A stretch of DNA of 64,000 nt from Clostridia bacterium. Its GTDB lineage: Bacteria; Bacillota; Clostridia; Christensenellales; Borkfalkiaceae. The notes beneath the pieces were generated by a model. The model was not told the origin of the DNA and ran no database searches. It was given only the letters and a program-made list of their open reading frames with translations. The stretch lies in NCBI GenBank assembly GCA_017504165.1, contig JAFVRR010000001.1:1-64000 (forward strand). The letters are read 5' to 3'. The translations under genes were made by a program, and so were the position numbers. Positions 1-6,016 of this stretch are shown one piece after another (position 1 is the stretch's first letter; each line of letters begins with the position of its first letter).

Positions 1-192
1 GGACAGCTCCCCGAATACTTACACGGTATTGATAAACAAGCGGCTGATTTGTATGACACGATGTATGCAAAACTATCTAATGCCGAAAGGTTTAGAAAGA
101 CGGGGGACTTTATAAAGGACTTGCAGAGTGAAACCGAAATCAAGGGTATTATAGAAACTGAAATTCTTAATGAACTTGTGTATTCGATTTAA
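1..192 (+). CDS. TnpV-like transposon-encoded protein, C-terminal fragment
   Basis: The open frame runs in from the window edge and gives 63 residues. The pattern LPEYLHGIDKQAADLYD, a charged middle and an ending ILNELVYSI resemble the C-terminus of the TnpV family, small proteins of unknown function carried by Firmicute conjugative and mobilisable transposons. The match is from memory of the family pattern. A small membrane peptide follows 12 bases after the stop, probably in the same transcript. Confidence 0.45.
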   Translation, partial: GQLPEYLHGIDKQAADLYDTMYAKLSNAERFRKTGDFIKDLQSETEIKGIIETEILNELVYSI

Positions 193-204
193 TGGAGGTA
201 ATTT

Positions 205-330
205 ATGAGAAAAGTATTAAACGTCGTGGGTATAGTATTTAGGTTTGGATTAGCAGGCATTCTAATTATTGGACACGGAATAATGTCTTTAATTGGAATA
301 TTAGTAACGGCGATTTGCTCGTCGAGATAA
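205..330 (+). CDS. Small hydrophobic peptide (41 aa)
   Basis: ATG at 205 has a good ribosome binding site (GGAGG, 194-198). The 41-residue product is basic at the N-terminus (MRKVLN) followed by one long hydrophobic stretch (about residues 7-37) and SSR at the end, so it should be a single-span membrane peptide. Similar peptides occur on integrative elements of Clostridia without assigned function. It is probably translated with the upstream TnpV-like gene. Confidence 0.5.
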   Translation: MRKVLNVVGIVFRFGLAGILIIGHGIMSLIGILVTAICSSR

Positions 331-351
331 CGAAAAGTAGTATAAACACGA

Positions 352-380
352 TTGACAAAAACAATTAAATTTGCTATACT
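352..380 (+). promoter_or_regulatory. Sigma-A promoter for the RHH gene
   Basis: TTGACA (352-357) and TATACT (375-380) are separated by 17 bases. The RHH gene starts 35 bases downstream at 416. Confidence 0.85.
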
Positions 381-415
381 TTTCATAGAAACTAATTTAA
401 GAAAGAGGTGTAAAT

Positions 416-631
416 ATGGAAAGGAAAGCAAGTACCCCGATGCGTGAAAATAGACGTAGATACGAAGATACGCATAAAGAAGCAAGAAAAGCAGCTTCAA
501 AGGTGTTCGGTACAAGCGTTCCAAGAGAGGATTGCGAGGAAATCGAAGCTTTTCTTAAAACTTACGGTATTAGTAAGGTTGACTTAATTTATGCGGGATA
601 TGAAGCCTTAAAGGAATCAGTCCAAAAGTAA
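416..631 (+). CDS. Small ribbon-helix-helix-like DNA-binding protein
   Basis: The protein has 71 residues. A basic N-terminus (about 1-30) is followed by VFGTSVPREDCEEIEAFLK and GISKVDLIYAGYEALKE, which fits the strand-helix-helix layout of Arc/CopG-type proteins. Such proteins on integrative elements are commonly regulators or relaxosome accessory factors; which applies here is not visible. Its own strong promoter (352-380), a GAGGTG ribosome binding site and a terminator directly after (648-681) make it a monocistronic unit. Confidence 0.6.
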   Translation: MERKASTPMRENRRRYEDTHKEARKAASKVFGTSVPREDCEEIEAFLKTYGISKVDLIYAGYEALKESVQK

Positions 632-647
632 TCTATAAAAACTATGC

Positions 648-681
648 AGAGAGCGCATCTAAACGGTGCGTTCTCTTTTTT
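648..681 (+). terminator. Rho-independent terminator after the RHH gene
   Basis: A 10-bp stem (648-657 with 667-676, one G-T pair) is followed by a T run. The excisionase ribosome binding site lies 11 bases further on, so xis and int may depend on read-through or on a promoter I do not see. Confidence 0.8.
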
Positions 682-702
682 ATGTAAAAAAAGGAGGAGA
701 AC

Positions 703-882
703 GTGCTTAGAAGTATTAAACAAGCATTAGATTTGATTCGTCAAGAAGACCCCGATACTGCTGTGAGCGTGTACACTATTCGCTTGTGGTGTAAAGAAAA
801 AAAGATTAAGTTCCGAACCGTTGGAACGAAGATTTTAGTCGATATGGAAAGCTTGATGAATTATATCAAAATGAAAGACTAA
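703..882 (+). CDS. Excisionase-like winged-helix protein (GTG start)
   Basis: The reading frame starts at GTG 703 behind an AGGAGG site (692-697) and gives 59 residues. SVYTIRLWCKEKKIKFRTVG followed by TKILVDMESLMNYI is the MerR/Xis-type pattern (helix-turn-helix, then a wing reading gTkilid) seen in Tn916-type excisionases. It ends 13 bases before the integrase, the usual xis-int pairing. Family knowledge says such proteins bend DNA at the element ends to favour excision; activity here is inferred. Confidence 0.7.
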   Translation: MLRSIKQALDLIRQEDPDTAVSVYTIRLWCKEKKIKFRTVGTKILVDMESLMNYIKMKD

Positions 883-895
883 AAGGAGATAAATA

Positions 896-2311
896 ATGGC
901 TTACTTTAAGATAGAAGAAGATAGAAAAGGCAATCTAAAAGCTCGTATTCAGGTTAGCGGTAAAGATGCAAAAGGTAATCCCAAACTCTATGTTAAAAGG
1001 GTGTATAACGAAGATAATTTAACTCCGGCGAAGTTCAAGAAATACGTGGATAAAATTGCTGCTGAATTTGAAGAAAGTATCAGCGAACAAATCAAAGAAG
1101 AGCAAGCCATTATTCACGATAAAGTATTAACTTTTTCGGAACTTGCCCAAGAGTGGCTGATAGCAATTAAAGCAAACTTGTCTATTAGTTATTATCAACG
1201 AGCAAAACAAACAACTCAACTGTTTCAAGAATATTTGGAAGAAATCGGGCTTGCTAAAAAGCCTATTTCCGAAATTAAAGTTCGTGACGTTCAACTATTC
1301 TTAAATAGGTTTATAACGGCAGAAAAAAAGGAATTAAAGGTTGTATCGCTAAAAAAGGAATTTCCTAAATCAATCAGTTTTAGAGCTTTGGCAAAGGAAA
1401 AAGTTATAGCAAGATGCTCATCTTACGTTCTAAAACGCAAGGGTGGAAATATCGCAAAGACAACTGCGGAAAACATTTGCAAAATACATAACTTGGACTT
1501 TAATGAGTATTTTGAAGAACAACCCATCGAAAAAGGTTATTCACTTGAAACAATAAAAGGTCATAGAAGAGCGTTAAGAACGTTATTCAATGAAGCTGTT
1601 AGATATGAGTGGATAACGGTAAATCCCGTTTGCAAAACTAAAATAGGAACGGGTGGTGGTAATACTTGTTTGAGAGAAATTGAAGAAAAAGAAGTGTTTT
1701 CTTTTGCAGAAGCGAAAGAGTTCTTAAAAGTCTTAGACAAATTACCCGAAGATTTGATTTTCAAACGTGTGCCGATAAAAATAATGTTTTATGCAGGTGT
1801 GCGTAGCGCAGAGCTAAACGGTTTGCGTTGGTCTGATATTGACTTTGAAAAACGATTGATACACGTAAGAAGAAATAGGCTTGCATCAAAAGAAGTAGGG
1901 GTGTACGAAAAAACTCCAAAGACAAGAACTTCTCTTCGTGATATTCCAATGCCCGATGCACTATACGATGAGTTGAAAAATTACTACAAATGGTTTTCCG
2001 ATGCTATAACAAATTTTGAGCAACATCTTGATGAATACTATTTGGCAGTTAATCTTTATAGGTCACCAATTTACCCACACACTATGAGTTCGTGGCTTAA
2101 AAAGATAGAGAGAGCTAACAATTTGAAAGAAGTTTCTTGTCACGGTTTAAGACATACTTATTGCAGTTTTTTGTTATCAAATAACGTACCAATTCAAACA
2201 GTCAGTAAGTATATGGGACATAGTGATTCTACCATAACATTAAAGGTATATAGTCACTTTATACCCGATACGGCAAGCAGAGCTATGGATGCTTTTTCAA
2301 AGTTAGCATAA
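896..2311 (+). CDS. int: Tyrosine recombinase / integrase
   Basis: The 471-residue product has an N-terminal arm-DNA-binding region (about 1-60), a SAM-like core-binding domain (about 80-245) and a catalytic domain (about 265-471). Catalytic residues are visible: Arg in AGVRSAELNGL, HGLRHTYCS carrying the His and second Arg, GHSDS, and the nucleophile Tyr in LKVYSHF. The protein is about 70-80 residues longer than typical Tn916-type integrases because of an insertion at about residues 142-215 containing IAKTTAENICKIHNLDFNEY, like an XRE helix-turn-helix end. AAGGAG precedes ATG 896. It should catalyse integration and excision at the tRNA-Arg site near 5.08 kb, although about 2.7 kb of cargo separates gene and boundary. 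Confidence 0.93.
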   Translation: MAYFKIEEDRKGNLKARIQVSGKDAKGNPKLYVKRVYNEDNLTPAKFKKYVDKIAAEFEESISEQIKEEQAIIHDKVLTFSELAQEWLIAIKANLSISYYQRAKQTTQLFQEYLEEIGLAKKPISEIKVRDVQLFLNRFITAEKKELKVVSLKKEFPKSISFRALAKEKVIARCSSYVLKRKGGNIAKTTAENICKIHNLDFNEYFEEQPIEKGYSLETIKGHRRALRTLFNEAVRYEWITVNPVCKTKIGTGGGNTCLREIEEKEVFSFAEAKEFLKVLDKLPEDLIFKRVPIKIMFYAGVRSAELNGLRWSDIDFEKRLIHVRRNRLASKEVGVYEKTPKTRTSLRDIPMPDALYDELKNYYKWFSDAITNFEQHLDEYYLAVNLYRSPIYPHTMSSWLKKIERANNLKEVSCHGLRHTYCSFLLSNNVPIQTVSKYMGHSDSTITLKVYSHFIPDTASRAMDAFSKLA

Positions 2312-2319
2312 AGAAATAG

Positions 2320-2353
2320 GAAAACTCGACTTATTATAAGCCGAGTTTTCTTT
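2320..2353 (+). terminator. Terminator after integrase
   Basis: A 14-bp stem with one mismatch (2320-2333 with 2337-2350) and a TTA loop is followed by T-rich sequence, 9 bases after the integrase stop. Confidence 0.85.
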
Positions 2354-2369
2354 CCTAATACGAAACAAC

Positions 2370-2424
2370 TTGAATTATTCATAATTTTTTGATATAATAA
2401 ACTTACCGATAAATAAGAATTTGA
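2370..2424 (+). promoter_or_regulatory. Promoter and duplicated leader, copy 1
   Basis: TTGAAT (2370-2375), a 17-base spacer and TATAAT (2393-2398) are followed by a leader containing ACCGATAAATAAGAATTTGA. The same promoter geometry and almost the same 32 bases recur at 4054-4108. The lipoprotein ATG is at 2454. Confidence 0.75.
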
Positions 2425-2453
2425 CAAAACAAAATACAAGGAGAAATGACGAT

Positions 2454-2861
2454 ATGAAAAAAATCGGATTTATATTGGTGCTGATTCTCACACTCACTTT
2501 GCTTTGTAGTTGTGGTGGATATGTCAAGAATTATTCTGCAACTATTTTGATCACTTCCTGTCAAGGCGATGAAGCAAGTATGGAATTTGATACCTTTAAG
2601 GGAACGTATAATTTCAAATTAAGAAGAGACGATGATGCCGACCATACGCTTAATCTTAAAGCAAGTCTTGCTGAAGGTGAGATGAAGGTTTATATCGGTG
2701 TTGATGGTAAAAAGGAATTACTCCGTACCGTTAAGGGTGGAGAATCTTGCGATGAAACGATTACACTTGATGATAAATATGATAATGAAAAAACAATCTA
2801 CGTCATTCTTGAATCATCGGACAAGTGCATAGATGGTGATTTTGAGTTTGAATACAATTGA
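2454..2861 (+). CDS. Small lipoprotein of unknown function
   Basis: Translation from ATG 2454 is supported by AAGGAG (2438-2443); an in-frame TTG at 2421 lies too close to the promoter. The 135-residue product has a signal peptide MKKIGFILVLILTLTLLCSC with a Cys around residue 20, consistent with a lipobox. The mature part is acidic (SCQGDEASMEFDTFKGTYNF, DDDADHTLNLKASL) and looks beta-rich, like small ligand-binding-fold lipoproteins, but I do not recognise a family. It is cargo of the element, monocistronic, ending before the terminator at 2992. Confidence 0.7.
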   Translation: MKKIGFILVLILTLTLLCSCGGYVKNYSATILITSCQGDEASMEFDTFKGTYNFKLRRDDDADHTLNLKASLAEGEMKVYIGVDGKKELLRTVKGGESCDETITLDDKYDNEKTIYVILESSDKCIDGDFEFEYN

Positions 2862-2991
2862 TTCAAGCGAAGCGTACAAACAAATTCTAATTTATCGAAT
2901 TAATTTAGGTGCAAATCTTTGACTTAAATACATCTATAACGTTGAATTTTGCACTTATATAAAAATGGTGTCAAAATTTCAGATTACTCAC

Positions 2992-3034
2992 AAAAACGAC
3001 CTAATTCGAACCACTCGGATTAGGTCGTTTTTAT
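2992..3034. terminator. Bidirectional terminator
   Basis: A perfect 14-bp stem (2992-3005 with 3019-3032) with A-rich and T-rich flanks lies between the convergent lipoprotein and XRE genes, so it can stop both. Confidence 0.85.
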
Positions 3035-3241
3035 TCAAGCCGAAAGGCTTGGTATGTAATCGCGGCTTGCCGTGTATGTCATTTCGACTTGATTACATAC
3101 AATTAAAATTGATTACATTTCGCTATTTCGAATTCCATACACCACCTCAGCGGTGATTTTTATTTTAGTACAATCATCCAAGCGCACGCCGTAGTGCCAT
3201 TTTTATTGCAATTTTTTATAAATCAATTTATTTATCTTTAT
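3035..3241. repeat. Intergenic inverted-repeat segment
   Basis: This gene-free part of the 380-base gap has 10-bp inverted arms GTATGTAATC (3052-3061) and GATTACATAC (3091-3100), a small hairpin AAGCC/GGCTT near 3038-3051, and CACCACCTCAGCGGTG near 3140-3155. Frames through it are not gene-like. It may be a miniature repeat that recurs elsewhere in the genome; within this window I see one copy. Confidence 0.4.
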
Positions 3242-3457
3242 TTATCTTTTATCTTCATCTTCACTATACTCCAAAATATCGGCGGGTTGACAATCCAATT
3301 CTTTGCACAAAGCATTTAAGGTGGAAAATCGAATTGCTGAAATTTTACCTGTTTTTATGTTGGATAAATTCGCGTCCGTCAAGCCGATTTTTACGGCAAG
3401 GTCTTTCAGTTTTACGCCACGCTCTTTCATTACTTTATCTAATTTTAATACTATCAT
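3242..3457 (-). CDS. XRE-family transcriptional regulator (YozG-like)
   Basis: The 71-residue protein is a single Cro/CI-type helix-turn-helix: LKLDKVMKERGVKLKDLAVK, then GLTDANLSNIKTGKISAIRF and an acidic tail. The last step of the family motif, TLNALCKELDCQPADILEY, is intact. It overlaps the upstream DUF2975 gene by 4 bases (ATGA coupling). This pairing of a minimal XRE protein with a DUF2975 membrane protein is the yozG-yoaS arrangement in Bacillus and is common in Firmicutes. It probably represses its own operon through the repeats at 3991-4037. Confidence 0.88.
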   Translation of the reverse strand: MIVLKLDKVMKERGVKLKDLAVKIGLTDANLSNIKTGKISAIRFSTLNALCKELDCQPADILEYSEDEDKR

Positions 3458-3945
3458 AATGTTTCGTCGTCATTCTTTTGTAATTCTTTGCCGTATTTGA
3501 AAAACAAACCAAACATAAACATAACAATACCCGATATAACTCCACCAAGCGAAATCGGGAACGTCAATTCGGTTGTAGGGTAGATTATACGTAAAACTGT
3601 TGAGCCGACAAGCGCAGGAACAACTGAAATAAGTACTACAAATATAGCACTCTTTTTCAAATAGTGACTTATTTTTTCTCCAAACGGGGCTTTTTCTTGC
3701 TCTACACTTTTGAAAAGGCTTTCGACATTCCAAAGTAACCCGATACACATAAACGCATATAAAGCAAGCGTACCAAATATGCTTGCAGTTTCCGCGACGG
3801 AAAATTCTTTAATTGCATTTGTACACGACAGCGCAATCGCCAAAGCGATAAAAACCAAACACGCTGCACAACTTACAAAATAAAGAACTTTCGTTACTTT
3901 GTAACACACTTTTGCTGTTTTGATAATTTTGTTTTTTGTTTCCAT
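3454..3945 (-). CDS. DUF2975 membrane protein (YoaS-like)
   Basis: The protein has 163 residues with four predicted membrane spans (about 18-40, 55-75, 98-118 and 130-150). The DUF2975 hallmarks are present: LFKSVEQEKAPFGEK between spans 2 and 3, and the C-terminal FFKYGKELQKNDDETL. The biochemical role of the family is unknown; its constant coupling to an XRE regulator suggests a membrane partner or modulator of that regulator. It is the first gene of a two-gene unit. Confidence 0.88.
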   Translation of the reverse strand: METKNKIIKTAKVCYKVTKVLYFVSCAACLVFIALAIALSCTNAIKEFSVAETASIFGTLALYAFMCIGLLWNVESLFKSVEQEKAPFGEKISHYLKKSAIFVVLISVVPALVGSTVLRIIYPTTELTFPISLGGVISGIVMFMFGLFFKYGKELQKNDDETL

Positions 3946-3975
3946 AATGAAACCTCCTTTATTTTAATTAACTAT

Positions 3976-4004
3976 ATATTAGCACAAAAATTATCGTTTG
4001 TCAA
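3976..4004 (-). promoter_or_regulatory. Promoter of the DUF2975-XRE operon
   Basis: On the minus strand, TTGACA (3999-4004) and TAATAT (3976-3981) are 17 bases apart. The -35 hexamer lies inside repeat 3991-4006. Confidence 0.8.
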
Positions 4005-4037
4005 TAATCTTTCGATGTTTTTTATCGTTTATCAATA
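3991..4037. promoter_or_regulatory. Paired operator-like repeats upstream of DUF2975-XRE
   Basis: TTATCGTTTGTCAATA (3991-4006) and TTATCGTTTATCAATA (4022-4037) differ at one base and start 31 bp apart, about three helical turns. The first covers the -35 element, as expected for an autorepressor site of the XRE protein. Binding is inferred. Confidence 0.55.
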
Positions 4038-4053
4038 TTTTTTTGCGAAATGA

Positions 4054-4108
4054 TTGAATTATTTTCAAAAGTATGGTATAATAAACCCACCGATAAATAA
4101 GAATTTGA
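4054..4108 (+). promoter_or_regulatory. Promoter and duplicated leader, copy 2
   Basis: TTGAAT (4054-4059), 17 bases, TATAAT (4077-4082), then the leader ACCGATAAATAAGAATTTGA. Positions 4077-4108 match 2393-2424 at all but two bases, whereas the 17-base spacer differs. Confidence 0.75.
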
Positions 4109-4118
4109 TAGAGCGAAT

Positions 4119-4868
4119 ATGGACTACTATAAACAAATTTTCAAACGAAAATCCTTTCATATATTCAAAAACACCGATACCCTGACCGATAGCGAAATTC
4201 AAGGACTTAAAGACTTTATTAAAACGGTAAAACCACTCAACCCTGAAATCAAAACAGAAATTTGCATTGTGCCTGAAAGTGAAACCACCTGCAAGAGGGG
4301 TGGACAATACTGCATTTTGTTTTACAGCGAAACAAAGGGCGAATATTTGCGAAATATTGGATATATAGGAGAACAAATTGATTTATATCTTGCATCACAG
4401 AATATCGGTGCTTTGTGGTTTGGTATCGGAAAACTGCAAAATATGCAGATAAACGGTCTTGATTTTGTTATTATGATTTCAATAGCAAAAATGCCCGAAG
4501 ATAAATTCCGCAAAGATATGTTTCAATCAAAGAGAAAGCCTTTAAGTGAAATTTGGAGCGGTGATACACTCGGTGTTGCGGAGATTGTTCGTTTTGCTCC
4601 AAGTGCTTGTAATACACAACCTTGGATTGTCGAAAATACAGGCAACAACTTGATGGTATGCAGATTTAAGAAGTTTGGTAAGAGAGGAATTATGCCTGCC
4701 GATAAAGTGCGGTATTACAATAAAATCGATATGGGTATATTCCTTTTTATGTTAGAAACTTGTCTTGAATACGAAAATTATACTTATGAAAGAACCTTGT
4801 TTGCAGATACAACGGATGATAGTATTGAACAAACTTTAGTTGCAAAATATACATATTCAAGCAAGTAG
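4119..4868 (+). CDS. Nitroreductase-fold protein (TM1586 type)
   Basis: The 249-residue protein begins MDYYKQIFKRKSFHIF and has internal symmetry, with a second half starting near LSEIWSGDTLGVAEIVRFAPS. APSACNTQPW in the second half is the nitroreductase pattern for FMN contact, and GALWFGIGKLQ fits the first half. This suits the putative TM1586-type nitroreductase family, often annotated as nitroreductase without known substrate. It is the last cargo gene before the tRNA boundary and has its own promoter (4054-4082). The ribosome binding site is weak. Confidence 0.75.
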   Translation: MDYYKQIFKRKSFHIFKNTDTLTDSEIQGLKDFIKTVKPLNPEIKTEICIVPESETTCKRGGQYCILFYSETKGEYLRNIGYIGEQIDLYLASQNIGALWFGIGKLQNMQINGLDFVIMISIAKMPEDKFRKDMFQSKRKPLSEIWSGDTLGVAEIVRFAPSACNTQPWIVENTGNNLMVCRFKKFGKRGIMPADKVRYYNKIDMGIFLFMLETCLEYENYTYERTLFADTTDDSIEQTLVAKYTYSSK

Positions 4869-4897
4869 TCAAATTTCAATTTGTAGGGGTTATTTTA

Positions 4898-4941
4898 TCG
4901 GTAAAAAACGGTATAAAAAATCGGTATAAAATCGGTATAAA
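4898..4941 (+). repeat. Four tandem CGGTA(T)AAAA repeats
   Basis: Copies start near 4898, 4908, 4921 and 4932, each of the form TCGGTATAAA or ACGGTATAAA with 10-13 base periodicity, inside the element and about 140 bp from the tRNA remnant. Such direct repeats near an element end are candidates for integrase arm-type or excisionase sites. The rest of 4942-5070 shows nothing recognisable. Confidence 0.5.
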
Positions 4942-5075
4942 TTTAGTTTGAAAATTGCTTCAAAAATCGAAAATTACTTAACCGAACTGCACATTTTAGA
5001 AGCAAAATCGCTCACATTTTTAACAAAACACACGATATTTAACGCTTTTTATAGGACTTTTGAATGAGGGTATAA

Positions 5076-5119
5076 CTCCTAAGGGCTAGTTATGGGTTCG
5101 ATTCCCGTTGCGGGTACCA
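5076..5119 (+). tRNA. tRNA-Arg(CCU) 3' half (attachment site remnant)
   Basis: The sequence reads as anticodon loop CTCCTAA (5076-5082, anticodon CCT at 5078-5080), stem strand GGGCT, a short variable loop, T-arm ATGGG-TTCGATT-CCCGT (5092-5108), acceptor strand TGCGGGT (5109-5115), discriminator A and encoded CCA (5117-5119). No matching 5' stem strand, D-arm or 5' acceptor strand lies upstream. This is what an integrase crossing over in the anticodon loop leaves at one element end; the full tRNA should be at the other end. Confidence 0.75.
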
Positions 5120-5126
5120 TAGAACA
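5104..5126 (+). repeat. 23-bp direct repeat, copy 1 (tRNA 3' end)
   Basis: It begins at the T-stem strand CCCGT and runs through CCA into TAGAACA. The identical 23 bases recur at 5246-5268. Confidence 0.9.
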
Positions 5127-5150
5127 ACACAGAAAGTGTTGTTCTTTTAT
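5121..5150 (+). terminator. Terminator after the tRNA-Arg half
   Basis: A perfect 10-bp stem AGAACAACAC / GTGTTGTTCT (5121-5130 with 5136-5145) is followed by TTTAT. It is probably the native tRNA terminator. Confidence 0.85.
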
Positions 5151-5164
5151 TTTTTAACGCGAAT

Positions 5165-5239
5165 CGAACTGCGTTCGCCCACTAAGCCGTGGCGGCTATC
5201 CCCTCGCAAACTAAAGTTTGCCTTCCCCTTATCAAGGGG
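5165..5239. repeat. String of four short perfect hairpins (MITE-like)
   Basis: Four palindromic units follow each other: CGAAC-TGC-GTTCG (5165-5177), AGCC-GTGGC-GGCT (5185-5197), GCAAACT-AA-AGTTTGC (5206-5221) and CCCCTT-ATC-AAGGGG (5225-5239). They lie exactly between the two 23-bp direct repeats. Chained hairpins of this kind resemble intergenic repeats scattered in gut Clostridia genomes. Confidence 0.6.
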
Positions 5240-5245
5240 CAGAAA

Positions 5246-5268
5246 CCCGTTGCGGGTACCATAGAACA
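5246..5268 (+). repeat. 23-bp direct repeat, copy 2
   Basis: This is an exact copy of 5104-5126, covering only the tRNA acceptor and T-stem end plus the first bases of the terminator. It is followed by its own hairpin (5263-5300). Confidence 0.9.
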
Positions 5269-5300
5269 GTCTTTTTAAGTTTTTAAAAGGCTGTTTTTTA
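5263..5300 (+). terminator. Second tRNA-type terminator
   Basis: AGAACAGTCTTTT pairs with AAAAGGCTGTT (one wobble) and is followed by six T. It occupies the same position after repeat copy 2 as the hairpin at 5121-5150 does after copy 1. Confidence 0.65.
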
Positions 5301-5471
5301 TTTTAGTTAAGTGTTTTTACTAAAAAATGTTGCTTTTATGAAAATTGACCTTTATATTATATACTAATATTTAAAATATATCAAGTACTTAGTTATTGAA
5401 GTAAAATTTATATATTTTAAAATGTATAATCTTTCAGTAGGAACAACTTTTTGGAGGCGTTGCGTTTAGCA

Positions 5472-5500
5472 TTGACTTTTTTATTCTTAACGTGTATAAT
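5472..5500 (+). promoter_or_regulatory. Promoter of the 5524 membrane protein
   Basis: TTGACT (5472-5477), a 17-base spacer and TATAAT (5495-5500). Between 5301 and this promoter I see only AT-rich sequence. Confidence 0.85.
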
Positions 5501-5523
5501 TGTATTATAAAGGAGTTGATTCT

Positions 5524-5895
5524 ATGAAAAAAATACAAACTATGAATGGTTTATTGAAGGATGTTTTTAATTCTCAAAAGAATTTTATTATATTTCCATT
5601 TGCAATTATCGGTTGTGTATTTATTGTTGTTTTCTATGTCTGCTGTCCGCTTTATATGCTTGCGGAGTTGTTTGTTAATGAGTTACACTCTATAATCAAA
5701 GTAGATGGCGAAAATGATTCTAACGGCGTACAAGTAGTAAAAAATCTAATCGGGTTTGGCTTTGTTGTTATGTTTAACTTTTTGAGAAGTATTTTTGCTA
5801 TTTTGCTTGCAATAGGTTATTTTGTGACATCGGTTGCTTTTACTATATCTTCTATTGGAAAGTTAAAGAATAATCCATTCGCATACTCTATATAA
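5524..5895 (+). CDS. Small membrane protein of unknown function
   Basis: The start at ATG 5524 is preceded by AAAGGAG (5509-5515); an earlier in-frame TTG at 5500 overlaps the -10 element and is unlikely. The 123-residue product has two strongly hydrophobic spans (about 23-50 and 83-110), separated by a short polar stretch (VDGENDSNGVQV). No family is recognised. It is a single-gene unit between its promoter and the terminator at 5916, and the first chromosomal gene after the element. Confidence 0.65.
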   Translation: MKKIQTMNGLLKDVFNSQKNFIIFPFAIIGCVFIVVFYVCCPLYMLAELFVNELHSIIKVDGENDSNGVQVVKNLIGFGFVVMFNFLRSIFAILLAIGYFVTSVAFTISSIGKLKNNPFAYSI

Positions 5896-5915
5896 AATAC
5901 TAATGAAAAAAGAAA

Positions 5916-5951
5916 AGAGGCTATCGCATTAGCGATAGCCTCTCTTTTTTT
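5916..5951. terminator. Terminator between membrane protein and DeoR gene
   Basis: A perfect 12-bp stem (5916-5927 with 5932-5943) and T run. Flanking A-rich bases make it usable from both sides. Confidence 0.9.
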
Positions 5952-6016
5952 AATATAAATCTTTTATAAAAATTTTTTTAATACCATTTTGTTTTAGATA
6001 TATATTCGCCTACTTA

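Larger units (their letters stand above)
1..5119. mobile_element. Right end of an integrative (ICE-like) element
   Basis: The stretch has a TnpV-like tail, a ribbon-helix-helix protein, a winged-helix excisionase candidate and a tyrosine integrase in the same orientation, the usual order at the integration end of Firmicute conjugative elements. It closes at a tRNA-Arg 3' half (5076-5119) whose 5' half is absent. Cargo (lipoprotein, XRE/DUF2975, nitroreductase-like) lies between integrase and boundary. The left end is outside the window, so whether the element is conjugative or only mobilisable cannot be seen. That the integrase at 896 acts at this boundary is inferred from position. Confidence 0.7.

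Noticed and set aside
2965..3156. A 63-codon plus-strand frame
   Set aside because: It starts before and runs through the terminator hairpin at 2992-3032 and the inverted repeats at 3052-3100; composition and lack of a ribosome binding site speak against a gene.
5044..5119. A complete tRNA-Arg gene
   Set aside because: No 5' acceptor strand, D-arm or 5' anticodon stem strand can be paired upstream of 5076.
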